This document shows positions 25,557-35,034 of a stretch of 64,000 nt of DNA, one piece after another (positions within the stretch are counted from its first letter, which is position 1; every line of letters starts with the position of its first letter). The position numbers and the translations under genes were made by a program. The stretch is from Lamellibrachia columna. Lineage: Eukaryota; Annelida; Polychaeta; Sabellida; Siboglinidae. Location of the stretch: contig OY759273.1 of the NCBI GenBank assembly GCA_963662155.1, positions 31,236,536-31,300,535 of the forward strand, in the 5' to 3' direction. The notes under the pieces are model-generated. The model was given only the letters and a program-made list of their open reading frames with translations. It did not search any database and had not been told where the DNA came from.

Positions 25557-27394
25557 TTATGTTGACAGGATGACGCCGCTGCTGCTGCAGCTACTGCAAG
25601 CAGTGACGTCAGGGAGGGAAGAGAGAAGGTAATGGAATGGTTACGTACTAATAGTTCTGAAATACTATTCTCCTCCTCGGTGGAAAGTTGTTCACCGCCA
25701 CCACCACTAATTATAATAACAGATGACGAGGGGGAGGATAGCACGTCACAGCCCGATGTTATATCTATAAGTAGTAGCGACGATATGGAGGCTACGGTGA
25801 GTGGTCTAGATAGGATACGTGATCGATCCGAAGCCATGACGAACGAAAATAACTTCTATAAGGCTCTTGAGGTCGCCAGCGTCCAGTATGCCTGTGACGA
25901 GGTGAACCGCATAATGAATTTAACGGACGACAAGGAGCGTTACGTACCATCGTCCAGCATGGTCATGCACGTCTTGCGGTGGCTATCGATAGAGGTCATC
26001 GCAACCTGTGGGAACATGCAGTGGCGACACCATGTGACAGAGTTGGTTAGAAAGAGTATAACCGAACGATACACAGATATACAGGGCGACGCGGACGAAT
26101 ATGCAGAATGTAACTAGTGTTTTCTGTTCAATAGATAAGCAACGGCCTTCGTGAACTGCGTAGGGCGTACGAATCGGAGGAGGTGGCGCCATCACGCAAA
26201 CCTAAGAGAACAGCCCCTGTAGATGGCGACACCAGAGAGGTGAAACGGCGAGACACTGCCGCATCATCATCAACATCCCATGACTACTGCGAGTCACCAC
26301 CAGCAGCGCAGGAGATACCGTGGGGACCTATGTATCAAGATGTTGATGATGATGACGATGATGATGATGAGTTCACGTTCAGCCCCGCTTCGCCGCCGCT
26401 GACACAGACGATGAAGGAGGAGGAGGAGGACGAGAAGACGGCACCACCGACGTTATACGTTTTTCCTGATTCGACCGTCGTACTGACGCCGGGCGGGGGT
26501 TGCGTGCGTATACCAGACCAACCCGCCAACCAGCCGGAGCCGTCTACAATGGAGGAGGAGGAGGAGGAGGAGGAGGAGGAGGAGGAGCCCTCCACAGACC
26601 AAGCCCACGCAAGCAACCTGAACACAAAGGTGTGTATCATCATGATGGAAGAGGCTATATCGCATATCATCACCAACGAGTGGAGAAAATCATCAACGAC
26701 ATTAGATGAAGTAACACCCGACGTATGCCAATCTATCACAGCAACGATACTGTCGGCGGTATTTCATGAATTAATGATGGCATACGCACGCATAAACATC
26801 CGCCGTAAGCCGTAGTTAGTAGTCGAACATGAGTAGGTAGTAGTAGTAGTTGACATTCAGTAGGTGAACATTAGTAGTTAGTAGTAGTAGTTAGTAGTTA
26901 GTAGGAACATTATAACCACTGTAGAAGAATATTAGTATTATTGCTGTTATGTAGAATGAAGAGTACTACGACGAGGCACCCGTACTCCCAGCCAGCGTTC
27001 GGGATCGGTCTGAAGTATTGATCTCCACGTATATGACGTCGTCAACAGAATACTATTATTAGTCAAACATAACCTAGTTAGTAGTTAGTAGCTGTAGAAG
27101 AATATTAGTATTATTATTAAGTAATATGGAGTTGAATATTAGTATCTTTTAATTTTCTGTAGGATGACGTACCTGTGCTACCGGCAGAAGCGCGTAGGGG
27201 GGCATGTCGGGAATTAGTGGAGATAATAATAGAATACATGATATCGACACACCATGAACAGTAGTACTATTTCTTTTATGTAGGAGGAAGGGTATGAAGA
27301 AGCGCCCGTACTACCGACAGAAGTGCGGAGACGCGCATTACAAGGATTAGTGAAGATAATTATCGATTATATGCTAGAGACACACGACTATTAA
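25084..27394 (+). CDS. Spliced 'exon ladder' locus with alternative C-termini
   Basis: Proposed exons: 25084-25140 (19 aa), 25569-25796 (76 aa), 26135-26629 (165 aa), then one of three terminal exons at 26955-27062, 27163-27264 or 27284-27394. Donors are GAG|GTAAGT, ACG|GTGAGT and AAG|GTGTGT. Acceptors are TTGACAG, TTCAATAG, TTATGTAG, TTCTGTAG and TTATGTAG. All junctions are phase 0. At every donor the frame also stays open into the intron and ends at a stop before the next acceptor, giving an unspliced alternative C-terminus. Exon 2 holds two SUMO-interaction-like motifs (LIIITDDE and VISISSSDD). Exon 3 has a basic KPKR start and long Asp and Glu runs. The gene is probably early and regulatory. 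It is not recognised as a known family. Confidence 0.55.
25632..26117 (+). CDS. Read-through form of exon 2: SIM-motif protein with helical C-terminus
   Basis: 161 aa if translated from the ATG at 25632, the exon 2 frame read through the GTGAGT at 25797. The N-terminal part is shared with the spliced form: Pro/Ser-rich, with the two hydrophobic-plus-acidic motifs. The unspliced C-terminus (about 107 aa) is predicted helical, with MVMHVLRWLSIEVI and HHVTELVRKSI. It has the same proline-then-amphipathic-helix pattern as the downstream terminal cassettes. No named domain recognised. Confidence 0.45.
   Translation: MEWLRTNSSEILFSSSVESCSPPPPLIIITDDEGEDSTSQPDVISISSSDDMEATVSGLDRIRDRSEAMTNENNFYKALEVASVQYACDEVNRIMNLTDDKERYVPSSSMVMHVLRWLSIEVIATCGNMQWRHHVTELVRKSITERYTDIQGDADEYAECN
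26135..26815 (+). CDS. Read-through form of exon 3: acidic nuclear-type protein
   Basis: Exon 3 starts at an acceptor (TTCTGTTCAATAG) and stays open to 26815. There is a basic SRKPKR patch near its start, suited to nuclear import, an eight-Asp run, a 14-Glu run, and between them Pro/Thr-rich sequence. If the GTGTGT at 26630 is not used, 62 further residues follow. These contain TPDVCQSITATILSAVFHEL, similar in layout to the cassettes downstream. There is no ATG at a sensible place upstream in this frame, so it needs splicing from exon 2 to be made. Confidence 0.45.
   Translation: MSNGLRELRRAYESEEVAPSRKPKRTAPVDGDTREVKRRDTAASSSTSHDYCESPPAAQEIPWGPMYQDVDDDDDDDDEFTFSPASPPLTQTMKEEEEDEKTAPPTLYVFPDSTVVLTPGGGCVRIPDQPANQPEPSTMEEEEEEEEEEEEPSTDQAHASNLNTKVCIIMMEEAISHIITNEWRKSSTTLDEVTPDVCQSITATILSAVFHELMMAYARINIRRKP
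26820..27162 (+). repeat. Duplicated intron unit upstream of cassettes 1 and 2
   Basis: GTAGTTAGTAGTTAGTAG-type words, followed by CTGTAGAAGAATATTAGTATTATT, occur before cassette 1 (about 26870-26945) and again before cassette 2 (about 27075-27118). This shows that intron plus terminal exon were duplicated together. Confidence 0.7.
26955..27062 (+). CDS. Terminal cassette 1 (35 aa + stop)
   Basis: Begins after TTGCTGTTATGTAG and encodes an acidic start (NEEYYDEAPVLPASVRDR) and a helical segment, ending at TAG. It shares EAPVLP.xVR with cassette 3 and the phase-0 junction with both others. It is the least conserved of the three in the helix. It has no ATG of its own at the start and depends on splicing. 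Confidence 0.45.
   Translation, partial: NEEYYDEAPVLPASVRDRSEVLISTYMTSSTEYYY
27163..27264 (+). CDS. Terminal cassette 2 (33 aa + stop)
   Basis: Begins after a pyrimidine-rich acceptor (TTTAATTTTCTGTAG). It encodes DDVPVLPAEARRGACRELVE followed by III-EYM and a short polar tail, and ends at TAG. The shared core with cassette 3 is VLP-x-E-x-R-R, LV-x-III-x-YM and TH. Confidence 0.5.
   Translation, partial: DDVPVLPAEARRGACRELVEIIIEYMISTHHEQ
27284..27394 (+). CDS. Terminal cassette 3 (36 aa + stop)
   Basis: Begins after TTTCTTTTATGTAG, only 19 bp downstream of cassette 2's stop, and ends at TAA. It encodes EEGYEEAPVLPTEVRRRALQ then GLVKIIIDYM. It combines the acidic start of cassette 1 with the helix of cassette 2, which supports all three being tandem duplicates of one terminal exon. 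Confidence 0.5.
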   Translation, partial: EEGYEEAPVLPTEVRRRALQGLVKIIIDYMLETHDY

Positions 27395-27457
27395 GAACCA
27401 CCGTTTGCAACGGAAAGTCGTATTAACCACAGTAGTGTATTGTAACGTGTAGAACTT

Positions 27458-27560
27458 TATGTTATTTAGTCTCTCATATTGTATGACATATATGTTATTT
27501 AGTCTCTCGTATTGTATGACATATACGTTATTTAGTCTATCTTATTGTATGACATAGAGT
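27458..27560. repeat. 33-bp tandem repeat (three copies)
   Basis: Three units built on TATGTTATTTAGTCTCTC followed by TATTGTATGACATA, with few changes. They lie between the exon-ladder locus and the polymerase gene. Confidence 0.85.
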
Positions 27561-27564
27561 CATG

Positions 27565-27631
<67 letters not shown>

Positions 27632-27839
27632 ACACACACACATAACGACTTATATAGTACATCATCATCATCATTGTACGTAACCTCTGTCGCGGTGTAA
27701 GAGCCTACAAGTTAATAACCATGCTACTAGCCACTGGCGTGTCGATAACCGATCGTAAGCTAGTGGTCACTGTCGAGGATGTAACAATCCCACAAACCAT
27801 CAAGTCATCATAGTAATTATATAAGTCTATCCGTGTATA

Positions 27840-27916
<77 letters not shown>

Positions 27917-28036
27917 CATACCACTTTATACTTAATAAAAAAAAAGTCATACAATGATTGAAACGTGTTGTCAGTGATGTTCCCACGTCCTACATAGTTG
28001 AAAGAGAACCCTAGCCATCGATAGCGGACACAGTAG
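27561..28036. other. Spacer before the polymerase: two (AT)n tracts and a TIR-like word
   Basis: (AT)n at 27572-27625 and 27848-27914. Around 28012-28060 the words CCATCGATAG and GGACACAG and a CAGTAG-like motif resemble the inner edge of the 196-bp inverted repeat. This may be a shared regulatory word or a chance fragment. No gene seen. Confidence 0.45.
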
Positions 28037-31000
28037 CCAGTAGCACAGGAACACACCTTAGTTACTACACGACCGGATTCTGCGTGGGTGTGCGAACTCG
28101 TGACCAATGTCACATTTTTCGTCAACCGCATCATCGATCACCCGATAGGATGTGTAGGAATGACCTCCCTTCCAGTCTACATCAGGAAGAACAAAGCCGT
28201 CATCGGATTGGAAAAGGAACGCAATCATAATAAGAGGTACAGTGACAACCTGTGTCTCTTCCGGTGTCTGGCCTTGCATCGAGGATGTGACATACGTCGG
28301 TTGGAACCAGCGGTGAAGACGCTGTACGAGGCTTACGCCCAAGACGGCGTACCCATGGACGAATTTGCCGAGGTCACGATGGATGACCTCTATCGTGTAG
28401 AGACCACGTTCCAAACGAACGTGTGCGTGTACAGTCTCGTACAACCGGATGCAGAGGATGGAGAGGATGGAAAGACAACTGCCGAACGACGAGGAAAGAA
28501 GTGGAAAGCAGGTGGAAAGACAACTGCCGTCGATCGGTATGTAAGTACCTTGACACACTCTACCTCAATCTTCACGAGACACATTTTTCCTTCATCCAGG
28601 ATGTACGCATGTACTGTCACTCGTATAGATGTCGGAAGTGCGGTGACTCGTTGTGGAAAGACGCATGGAAGCTACGCAAACACGAGAGCACGTGTACGGG
28701 AGGTGTGCGTCGAGTCTATCCTGGTGGCGTGTACCATTCGACTCCATCGGTATTCGAACGGCTGGACGACGAGAACATCCGAGTGGCCGAATCGTTACGG
28801 TACTATCCGTACCGAGCCACCTTCGACTTTGAGTGTTGGTTCGACACCGAACAACTTCCGTCGGACAGTGACCAGGTTCACTGGGTTGCACGTCACGTCC
28901 CGCTGAGCGTCAGCGTGGCATCCAAGTGATATGCCTCGTCACGGACGGAGACACCAACAAGTTGGTGAGCACCATGATGAATATCCTGCAATCGATGAGT
29001 GAGGCCTCGTACGACAAGATCAAAGACTCATACGAAAATGTGTTGGAACAACTCGCAGAAGCGCTGACGAACAGGGACGAACGGGAGGAGGCTGCACGGT
29101 CAGCCACCGATAAGGACTCTCGACCGGCAACCAATCCGTACAAAACGCTGATGGGACAACTATATGGATAGATGCGTCAGTTACCAGTCATCGGGTTCAA
29201 TTCGGGTAGCTATGATCTCAATGCCATCAAACAGTTCCTCATACCGTACTTCCTGTCGACTTCAAAGACAGAAGAACACGAAGAAGAGGAAGAGGAAGAA
29301 GAAGAAGAGAGGGAGCAAGAGGACAAAGCGAAAGAAGCAGAGAACGATGCCGTCGGGTCATTTTTCGTCATCAAACGCAACAACACTTTCATGTGTGTTT
29401 CGACGGATCAGCTGAAATTCCTAGACATGATCAACTACATAGCCCCTGGGTTCAGCGAAAGGTCATTTCCCATACGATTATATGGACCGTCTGGAGAGGC
29501 TCGACGACACCGTTCTTCCACCGAAAGAGGCCTTCTTCAGTCGACTGAAGAACGAAGGTATTTCAGACGAGGATTACGCCAGTTGTCAGGAGGCCTGGTG
29601 CAACAATGGCATGACGACGTTGCGCGACTTTCTCGTCTGGTACAACAACAGGGACGTGGTTCCCTTTCTTCAGGCAATCGATAGACAGTTTGCCTTCTAT
29701 CAACAACGTGGAATAGACATGTTCAAACAAGGCATCAGCGTACCTGGTCTGACCCTGCTGTACCTGTTCAACGACCTTCCAGATAAGACCTACTTTACCA
29801 TCTTCAACGAGAAGAATAAAGATCTGCATGACCTCATCAAAGATAACATTGTAGGCGGTCCTTCGATCATTTTTCACCGCTATCACGAGAAAGGGGTCAC
29901 CACGCTACGTCAGAACGAGTACGGAGAGGCTGCTCGTCCGTGTCGGTCGATCATCGGATACGATGCGAACGCGCTGTACCTGTGGTCGCTCATGCAAGAC
30001 ATGCCTATGGGATGGTGCACGCGACGACGGGCAGAGAACGACTTCCGCCCCGAATCGGCGCAGCGGTACGGACAGATGGCTGCAGAATGGTTGACGTGGG
30101 AATCCGAACGCACGGGACGTCCCATACGACATCAGATCGACGGACGAGAGAAGAGAATAGGCAAACATCGGGTGGATGGATGGTGCAGCGAGATGAAGAC
30201 GGCTTATCAGTTCCAAGGTTGTTTCTTCCATGGTTGCCCGTGCACTCGAGAAGAGGTGAACGCCGTCAACGGGAAACCCATGGCGCAACTGCTCGCCGAG
30301 ACCCGAAAGACCACCGCCTACCTACGTCACTTTGTCAAGGTCGTCGAGCTGTGGGAATGCGAGTGGAAAGAGATGAGACGAGCCCCGGCCGTACGAAAGT
30401 GTCTGGATGCTGCATTTCCCCGACGTCGACACGTGCGGTGGACGATGACGTAGCAACAGATCCTGAACGGCGTGCGTGCAGGAACCGTTTTCGGCATGAT
30501 CGAGTGCAACATTTGCGTACCGGAAGAATTGAGATGCAGCCCGTGTTCAAGAACATCAGTCTGATACGCGAGGATCTCGGTCCGTTCATGCGCCGATACG
30601 CCGAAGAGCACAATATCATGTCGACTCCGAGGCGCATGCTCGTGGGTAGTTATCGTGGCGATAAGATACTGCTCGCAACGCCCCTGCTGCGATGGTATCT
30701 GGACCACGGTCTCGAGGTGCTGCACGTTTACCAGGTCATCGAATACGATCCTATTCCGTGTTTCCGGCGGTTCGGCGATGCAGTGTCCACGGCCCGACGC
30801 GAGGGAGACGTCCACCGAGACAAGACCATCATCGCGGACACCATGAAGTTGCTGGGGAACTCGGGCTACGGAAAGACCATCACCAACGTTGACCGACATC
30901 GAGACGTCAGCTACTGCACGGAGAAGGCGGCATCGCTCATGGTCAACGATAAACGGTTCCGACAACTCGACATCGTCGTCGACGGTGTACACCGTACCAG

Positions 31001-31596
31001 TACACGTGGGATTCTTCGTTCTGCAGTACGCCAAGATGCGCATGTTGCAGTTCTATTACGACTTCATCACCAGATACGTGGAGCGCCCTCTGTTCCAGTA
31101 CTGCGAGATGGATACAGATAGTGCCTATTTGGCCTTGGCTGGTGAGTCCGTCGATGACCTCGTGACCCCAGCACTACGAGATCATTATTTCCGACATCGC
31201 TCCGAATGGCTCCCGTCCGAATGTTGCGACGAACATCGGGACGACTACGTGCGTTGTCGCCTCGCCAATCGACCGTGGGTCGGAGACGAGGCGTGCTGTA
31301 AGGCGCGAAGAGCGTTCGACAAGAGGACACCGGGTCTGTTCAAGGTCGTACTATTGTTTCGGAGCCACCGACAAGTACAGCACCAAAGGACTGAGCAAAC
31401 GTCACAACACCATCGACAAGGATGCGTTCCTGGAGGTGCTCACCAACCGCGGAGTGGAAGTGGAAAGAACCGTGGATTCCGGGTGCATAAATCGACCGTG
31501 TTCGAGTACGTGCAAGAACGGGCGGCCCTCACCTACTTTTACGCGAAACGCGTGGTGCACGAGGACGGGGTGACCACGGGTCCGGTGGACGTATAG
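28037..31596 (+). pseudogene. Maverick protein-primed DNA polymerase B, multiply frameshifted
   Basis: Replicates the element from protein-primed ends. The N-terminal part has DNLCLFRCLALHRG, and the middle has a CRKCGD...KHESTC zinc-finger-like segment. ATFDFECWF is the exonuclease I motif, YDANALYLWS lies at the position of motif A, KLLGNSGYGKT is motif B and CEMDTDSAYLAL is motif C. The total of about 1,180 codons is normal for the family. Breaks: frame changes near 28545, 28925, 29465, 30450-30530, 30990, 31345 and 31470, and an in-frame TAG at 29169. There is no good ATG at the 5' end (first in-frame Met at 28160, inside conserved sequence), so the start is lost or spliced. An acidic EEEEEEEEE insert is present near 29280-29310. 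Confidence 0.93.
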
Positions 31597-31604
31597 AAAA
31601 GGCG

Positions 31605-32261
31605 ATGCACGCTGCACTTGTTTCATACGCAAACATGGAAGCACGATGGAAACATCCCTTCACGTGCATCGTCGCCGGACCGACGGGGTGCGGCAAGAGT
31701 ACTTTCGTAACGCGTATGTTGCGTCACGCTGCTGCGATGATCGATCCACCGCCCGAAAAAATAACGTGGTGTTACGGAGAATGGCAAGAGGCTTACGCAA
31801 CGACGGACTTGGTCCACGTGCGGTTCGATTAAGGGTTACCGACGGCGGCCATGTTCGAATCGACTACGAGGAACCTCATCGTCATAGACGATCTCATGGC
31901 AGAAACGGACGAACGGGTCACAATCTTGTTCACTAAAAAAAGTCACCACAGGAACACGTCCGTGCTGTATCTCGTACAGAACCTGTTCCCTAAAAACAAA
32001 GAGAGTCGCACCATCAGTCTGAATTCCCAGTACATGGTGGTGTTCAAGAATCCTCGTGACGCATCGCAGATGGCGCACTTGGCTCGGCAGATGTATCCGG
32101 GACGCGTCAAGTTCGTGCAAGAGGCTTTTAAAGACGCCACGTCGGTACCGTACGATTATCTATTGGTCGATCTGAAACAGGACACGCCCGAGGACATGCG
32201 TCTGCGCACGGCCATCTTTCCAGACGACGGTGTTCAGTACGTGTACTTGCCGAAGATATAA
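31605..32261 (+). pseudogene. Packaging ATPase (FtsK/HerA, A32-like), one in-frame stop
   Basis: The motor that would fill the capsid with element DNA. Walker A is GPTGCGKST at about residues 25-33. Walker B is NLIVIDDLM, and SVLYLVQNLFP follows at the sensor position, as in poxvirus A32-type ATPases. Length about 218 codons, as expected. A TAA at 31830-31832 interrupts the frame just before the conserved Gly-Leu-Pro segment, and the frame is otherwise unchanged on both sides. It starts 9 bp after the polymerase stop, in the usual late gene block. Confidence 0.9.
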
Positions 32262-32298
32262 AACGACCGAGTGTGTGGATAGTCTCTTCATTCGCACC

Positions 32299-32667
32299 AT
32301 GTCTGCCCTGGCGAAGAGACACATCGTGTGCATACAGGCTCTGAACAGAATCAAGAGCAACAAACTGAAAAAGGCCATCATCGCCAACGCCGACGCCGAT
32401 CTGCTGTGTGCACTAGCCGAGTGTGCCTACAACATACTAAAAAAGAACATTCCATTGACCGATTTACAGAGGCGACGTTTGAGTAAATACAGGACGAAGT
32501 TACGCGAGTTGGCTCAGAGACGAACGCCTGCTGCCAGGAGAAGACGCATCTTGCTGCAACCGCAGGTTGGCGAGGGACAGAGCGGAGGTTTCCTATCGGC
32601 CTTCCTAGCACCGTTGGCAAGTTCGGTCTTTCTACCCTTGCTCCGAGAGGTGCTGCTCAAAAGGTAG
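32299..32667 (+). CDS. Conserved Maverick small protein (helical, basic middle, hydrophobic C-terminus)
   Basis: 122 aa, intact. The first ATG after the ATPase that fits is at 32299. It has a helical N-terminal domain (KLKKAIIANADADLLCALAE), a very basic middle (RRRLSKYRTKLRELAQRR, RRRR), and a Gly/Leu-rich hydrophobic end (GGFLSAFLAPLASSVFLPLL). Proteins of this layout sit at this position in Mavericks of many invertebrates, by my recollection of the family. No function is established. The mix of DNA-binding-like and membrane-active-like parts suggests a virion or core protein. Confidence 0.72.
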   Translation: MSALAKRHIVCIQALNRIKSNKLKKAIIANADADLLCALAECAYNILKKNIPLTDLQRRRLSKYRTKLRELAQRRTPAARRRRILLQPQVGEGQSGGFLSAFLAPLASSVFLPLLREVLLKR

Positions 32668-32671
32668 ATAC

Positions 32672-33466
32672 ATGGAACACGCACGCAAGATGGCCTTGGT
32701 GGACCCGCGACTGTTGGACACGCTTCGTTCACCCCCACCACCACCACCACCCGCGACCGACACCTTAGGCAAGAAGGTGCAAGCCCTCGATGACGATATG
32801 AAGACCATCCTCGATAGAACGGACCTAGACGACGGGACCAAGGTGACACTGTATAATCAGGTGTTGCAGCTGTACAACGTCTTGGCCGATAAACACGTCA
32901 ATGAACGCGTGGTCACGGTGAACGAGTCGATGGCGGGGCCGGGGTCGGAGGTGGAGCCGGGGTCGGGGTCGGAGGGTGCAGTACGAGCTCCTATTAGCGG
33001 ACTGGGGGCCACCGTCTTGGACACCGTTCCCAAGACCATGCAGGCCAAAGACAGACGTTTGATGGAGCATCTCAAGAGAGATATCGCGTGGACCGCTCGC
33101 GGTGAACTTATACACGAGGGCGTGCCGGTTGTCGGACGAAACGTGGTGGATCTCGTTAATGATCTGTTGCGTAAGAGAAAGACAGATTCGACGGGTTGGC
33201 AGCCATTCGCACGACAACTCCGTGTCATCAACCTGCCCATGGCGTTGGTCGGTAACGTCACCAGGAGAGCTTACATATGTCAGGCGACGACGGTCACTCC
33301 CTCTCGTCGGTCAACTACTACTCCGCGTGCTGCTGGTAGTGCACGAAGATCGCTAAGTTGGACACCCCTCGCTCGTCAGCGCCGTCGAATGGAACATTCC
33401 ATGCCCACCCCACCCCCCGAATCACGCAAGGCTTTGTCGTCATTGGCTGGTTGGGACGCCTTATAA
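32672..33466 (+). CDS. Conserved Maverick protein of unknown function, C-terminus frameshifted
   Basis: The start ATG is at 32672, only 4 bp after the previous stop. The first two thirds are well formed: HARKMALVDPRLLDTL, a poly-Pro run, KVQALDDDMKTILDRTDL, YNQVLQLYNVL, then VVGRNVVDLVNDLLRKRK and GWQPFARQLRVINLP. These segments recur in Maverick proteins at this place. After about 33275 the residues become Arg/Ser/Thr-rich and low in pattern, while another frame looks no better, so I infer an indel there. Function unknown; a structural or assembly role is likely from its late-gene position. Confidence 0.65.
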   Translation: MEHARKMALVDPRLLDTLRSPPPPPPPATDTLGKKVQALDDDMKTILDRTDLDDGTKVTLYNQVLQLYNVLADKHVNERVVTVNESMAGPGSEVEPGSGSEGAVRAPISGLGATVLDTVPKTMQAKDRRLMEHLKRDIAWTARGELIHEGVPVVGRNVVDLVNDLLRKRKTDSTGWQPFARQLRVINLPMALVGNVTRRAYICQATTVTPSRRSTTTPRAAGSARRSLSWTPLARQRRRMEHSMPTPPPESRKALSSLAGWDAL

Positions 33467-33475
33467 GGTGGTACG

Positions 33476-33637
33476 ATGCGTGTCAGTAGCACAGTGTTCG
33501 TCATGTCGATCGATCCACAGGACGCGTACCGTTCCGTCGTCGTTGCGATATTGTTTAGCGGACTTAACTTGCTTGGTGACGTTGCAGCCGGAATTCTTAT
33601 ACAACAAGTGTTATTCAGACTATGGTTTCGCCTCTAG
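33476..33637 (+). CDS. Tiny membrane protein A (53 aa)
   Basis: The ATG is 9 bp after the previous stop. It has one hydrophobic stretch (SVVVAILFSGLNLLGDVAAG) followed by IQQVLFRLWFRL. It overlaps the next small gene by 16 bp. The tight spacing within the late block is the main support. Small membrane proteins are known from related viruses, but no family is recognised here. Confidence 0.45.
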   Translation: MRVSSTVFVMSIDPQDAYRSVVVAILFSGLNLLGDVAAGILIQQVLFRLWFRL

Positions 33638-33774
33638 ACTGTTGTTCCACCGCTAGCGTTGTGTGTGCCATAGCGTGTGTCCTACTATACGTCAGCGCAC
33701 TCCTCGTCGTTCGTCAGCATTCGTACTCAGGAGTCGTCAACGTCACCGTCAACGCATCGGACCTTCTGTTTTAA
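33622..33774 (+). CDS. Tiny membrane protein B (50 aa)
   Basis: Starts inside the end of the previous small gene and stops exactly at the integrase start (TAATG overlap). It has a hydrophobic segment (ASVVCAIACVLLYVSALLVV) and a short tail with two N-glycosylation-type sites (NVT, NAS), suggesting the C-terminus faces the lumen. The precise stop/start overlap makes a chance ORF less likely. Confidence 0.5.
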   Translation: MVSPLDCCSTASVVCAIACVLLYVSALLVVRQHSYSGVVNVTVNASDLLF

Positions 33775-34829
33775 TGACGTCGAAGAGACTGAAGGAGGTC
33801 TACTTCGACCCGAATCGGGTAGGCAGTTACGGCGGAGTCGATGCCTTGCGACCCGTCACGCACGCGCCGCGGAAAATAGTCGCGCAATGGTTGTCGGAAT
33901 AGGACGCCTACAGCTTACACAAGCCGGCGAGACGGCGTTTCAAGAGACGATGCGTCATCGTGGGCGGTATGAATCAACAGTGGCAGGCCGATCTCGTCGA
34001 CCTGACGACGTTGAAAGACGACAACGACGGTATGACCTTTCTCCTCACGATAATCGACGTCTTTTCGAAACGAGCCAGATGCATTCCTATACCGAGCATG
34101 TCCGCTGCGTCATTGGTCGCGGCGCTGCAAATCGCGTTTGCAGACGACCGGCCGCAGACGTTGCAGACGGATCGAGGAATGGAATTTCTGAATAAATCCG
34201 TTCAGGCCCTCTTTAGGAAACGCGGCGTCAATCACTTCTCCACGCATAACGCGGAGACGAAGGCGAGCATCGTGGAACGATTCAACAGAACGTTGAAGAC
34301 TCGCATGTGGCACTACTTCACGAAACTTCAGACGTGGCGTTACATCGACGTCCTTCCGGACCTGGTGCGAACGTACAACGACACCCGCCACCGCAGCATC
34401 GGTATGGCTCCGTCGCAGGTCAATGCAAAGAATCAAGAAAAGGTGTGGCAACGTCTGTACGGACACGACGGTAAGGGCGTGCCCAAGTTGAACGTGTCGG
34501 ATCGCGTTCGCGTCAGCAAGTACAAAGGCACGTTCGAAAAGGGCTACGAGACGAACTGGAGCGAAGAGGTGTTCACCGTACACGAAGTTCATCCCTCCGA
34601 GCCGCCCGTGTACCGCCTGCGGGACGATCTCGGCCTTGTGCTGGACGGCGCCTTCTACGAACTGGAGCTGCAGAAAGTGTCGGTACCGGACGATAAAGTG
34701 TACCGCGTCGAATCGGTACTGCAGCGTCGTAAGGTCGGCGGACGAACGGAGGCTTTGGTGAAATGGTTCGGATATCCGTCCAAATTCAACAGCTGGATCG
34801 ATGCCAAGGCACTCCTCTATAAAGACTAG
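33774..34829 (+). pseudogene. Retroviral-type integrase with C-terminal chromodomain, one in-frame stop
   Basis: The element's own integrase. The first Asp is in QWQADLVDL, the second in LQTDRG and the Glu in IVERFNRT. There are 34 residues between the second Asp and the Glu, a DD34-35E arrangement. The C-terminus (YRVESVLQRRKVGGR, LVKWFGYPSKFNSWI) is a chromodomain, which in such elements is thought to guide insertion to marked chromatin. The start at 33774 overlaps the stop of the preceding gene. A TAG at 33900-33902 breaks the N-terminal part. Its position in WLSE*DAYSLHKPARRRFKR suggests a CAG (Gln) changed by one base. The remaining frame from 33960 is intact. Confidence 0.95.
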
Positions 34830-35034
34830 CAGCACGTAAGGCGGGTTGTCATTATTTCACAAGACACGACACCGCAGACCGCCACCGCCGTCATAGAGGA
34901 GGAGGAGGAGGATTGTACCGACGCGGCGAACGACAGTACTCCTCGGCATCTGTTCGGCACCGAGTGTCCCAAATAGGAGATAGTGTTTATTCCTCAACAC
35001 GATCGTTGCTTCGGACACGTCCCGACGTACGAAG
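34830..35034. other. Short spacer between integrase and minor capsid gene
   Basis: Holds an acidic-codon run (GAGGAGGAGGAGGAG near 34898-34912) that may be the frameshifted N-terminal part of the minor capsid gene. No independent gene seen. Confidence 0.35.

Noticed and set aside
28541..28599. A 59-bp intron in the polymerase (AT|GTAAGT ... CATCCAG)
   Set aside because: Removing it would restore the frame, but the second frame already carries the family's conserved HETHFSFIQDVRMY segment inside the supposed intron. A single frameshift near 28545 explains the sequence better.
29164..29415. Lys-rich ORF in the polymerase region
   Set aside because: It is the shadow of the acidic GAAGAGGAAGAG run in another frame.
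29900..30450. Several 60-390 aa ORFs in alternative frames and on the minus strand of the Maverick core (also 30.3-31.0 and 34.1-34.8 kb)
   Set aside because: They are shadows of conserved genes in GC-balanced coding DNA. Recognisable motifs lie only in the plus-strand frames described.
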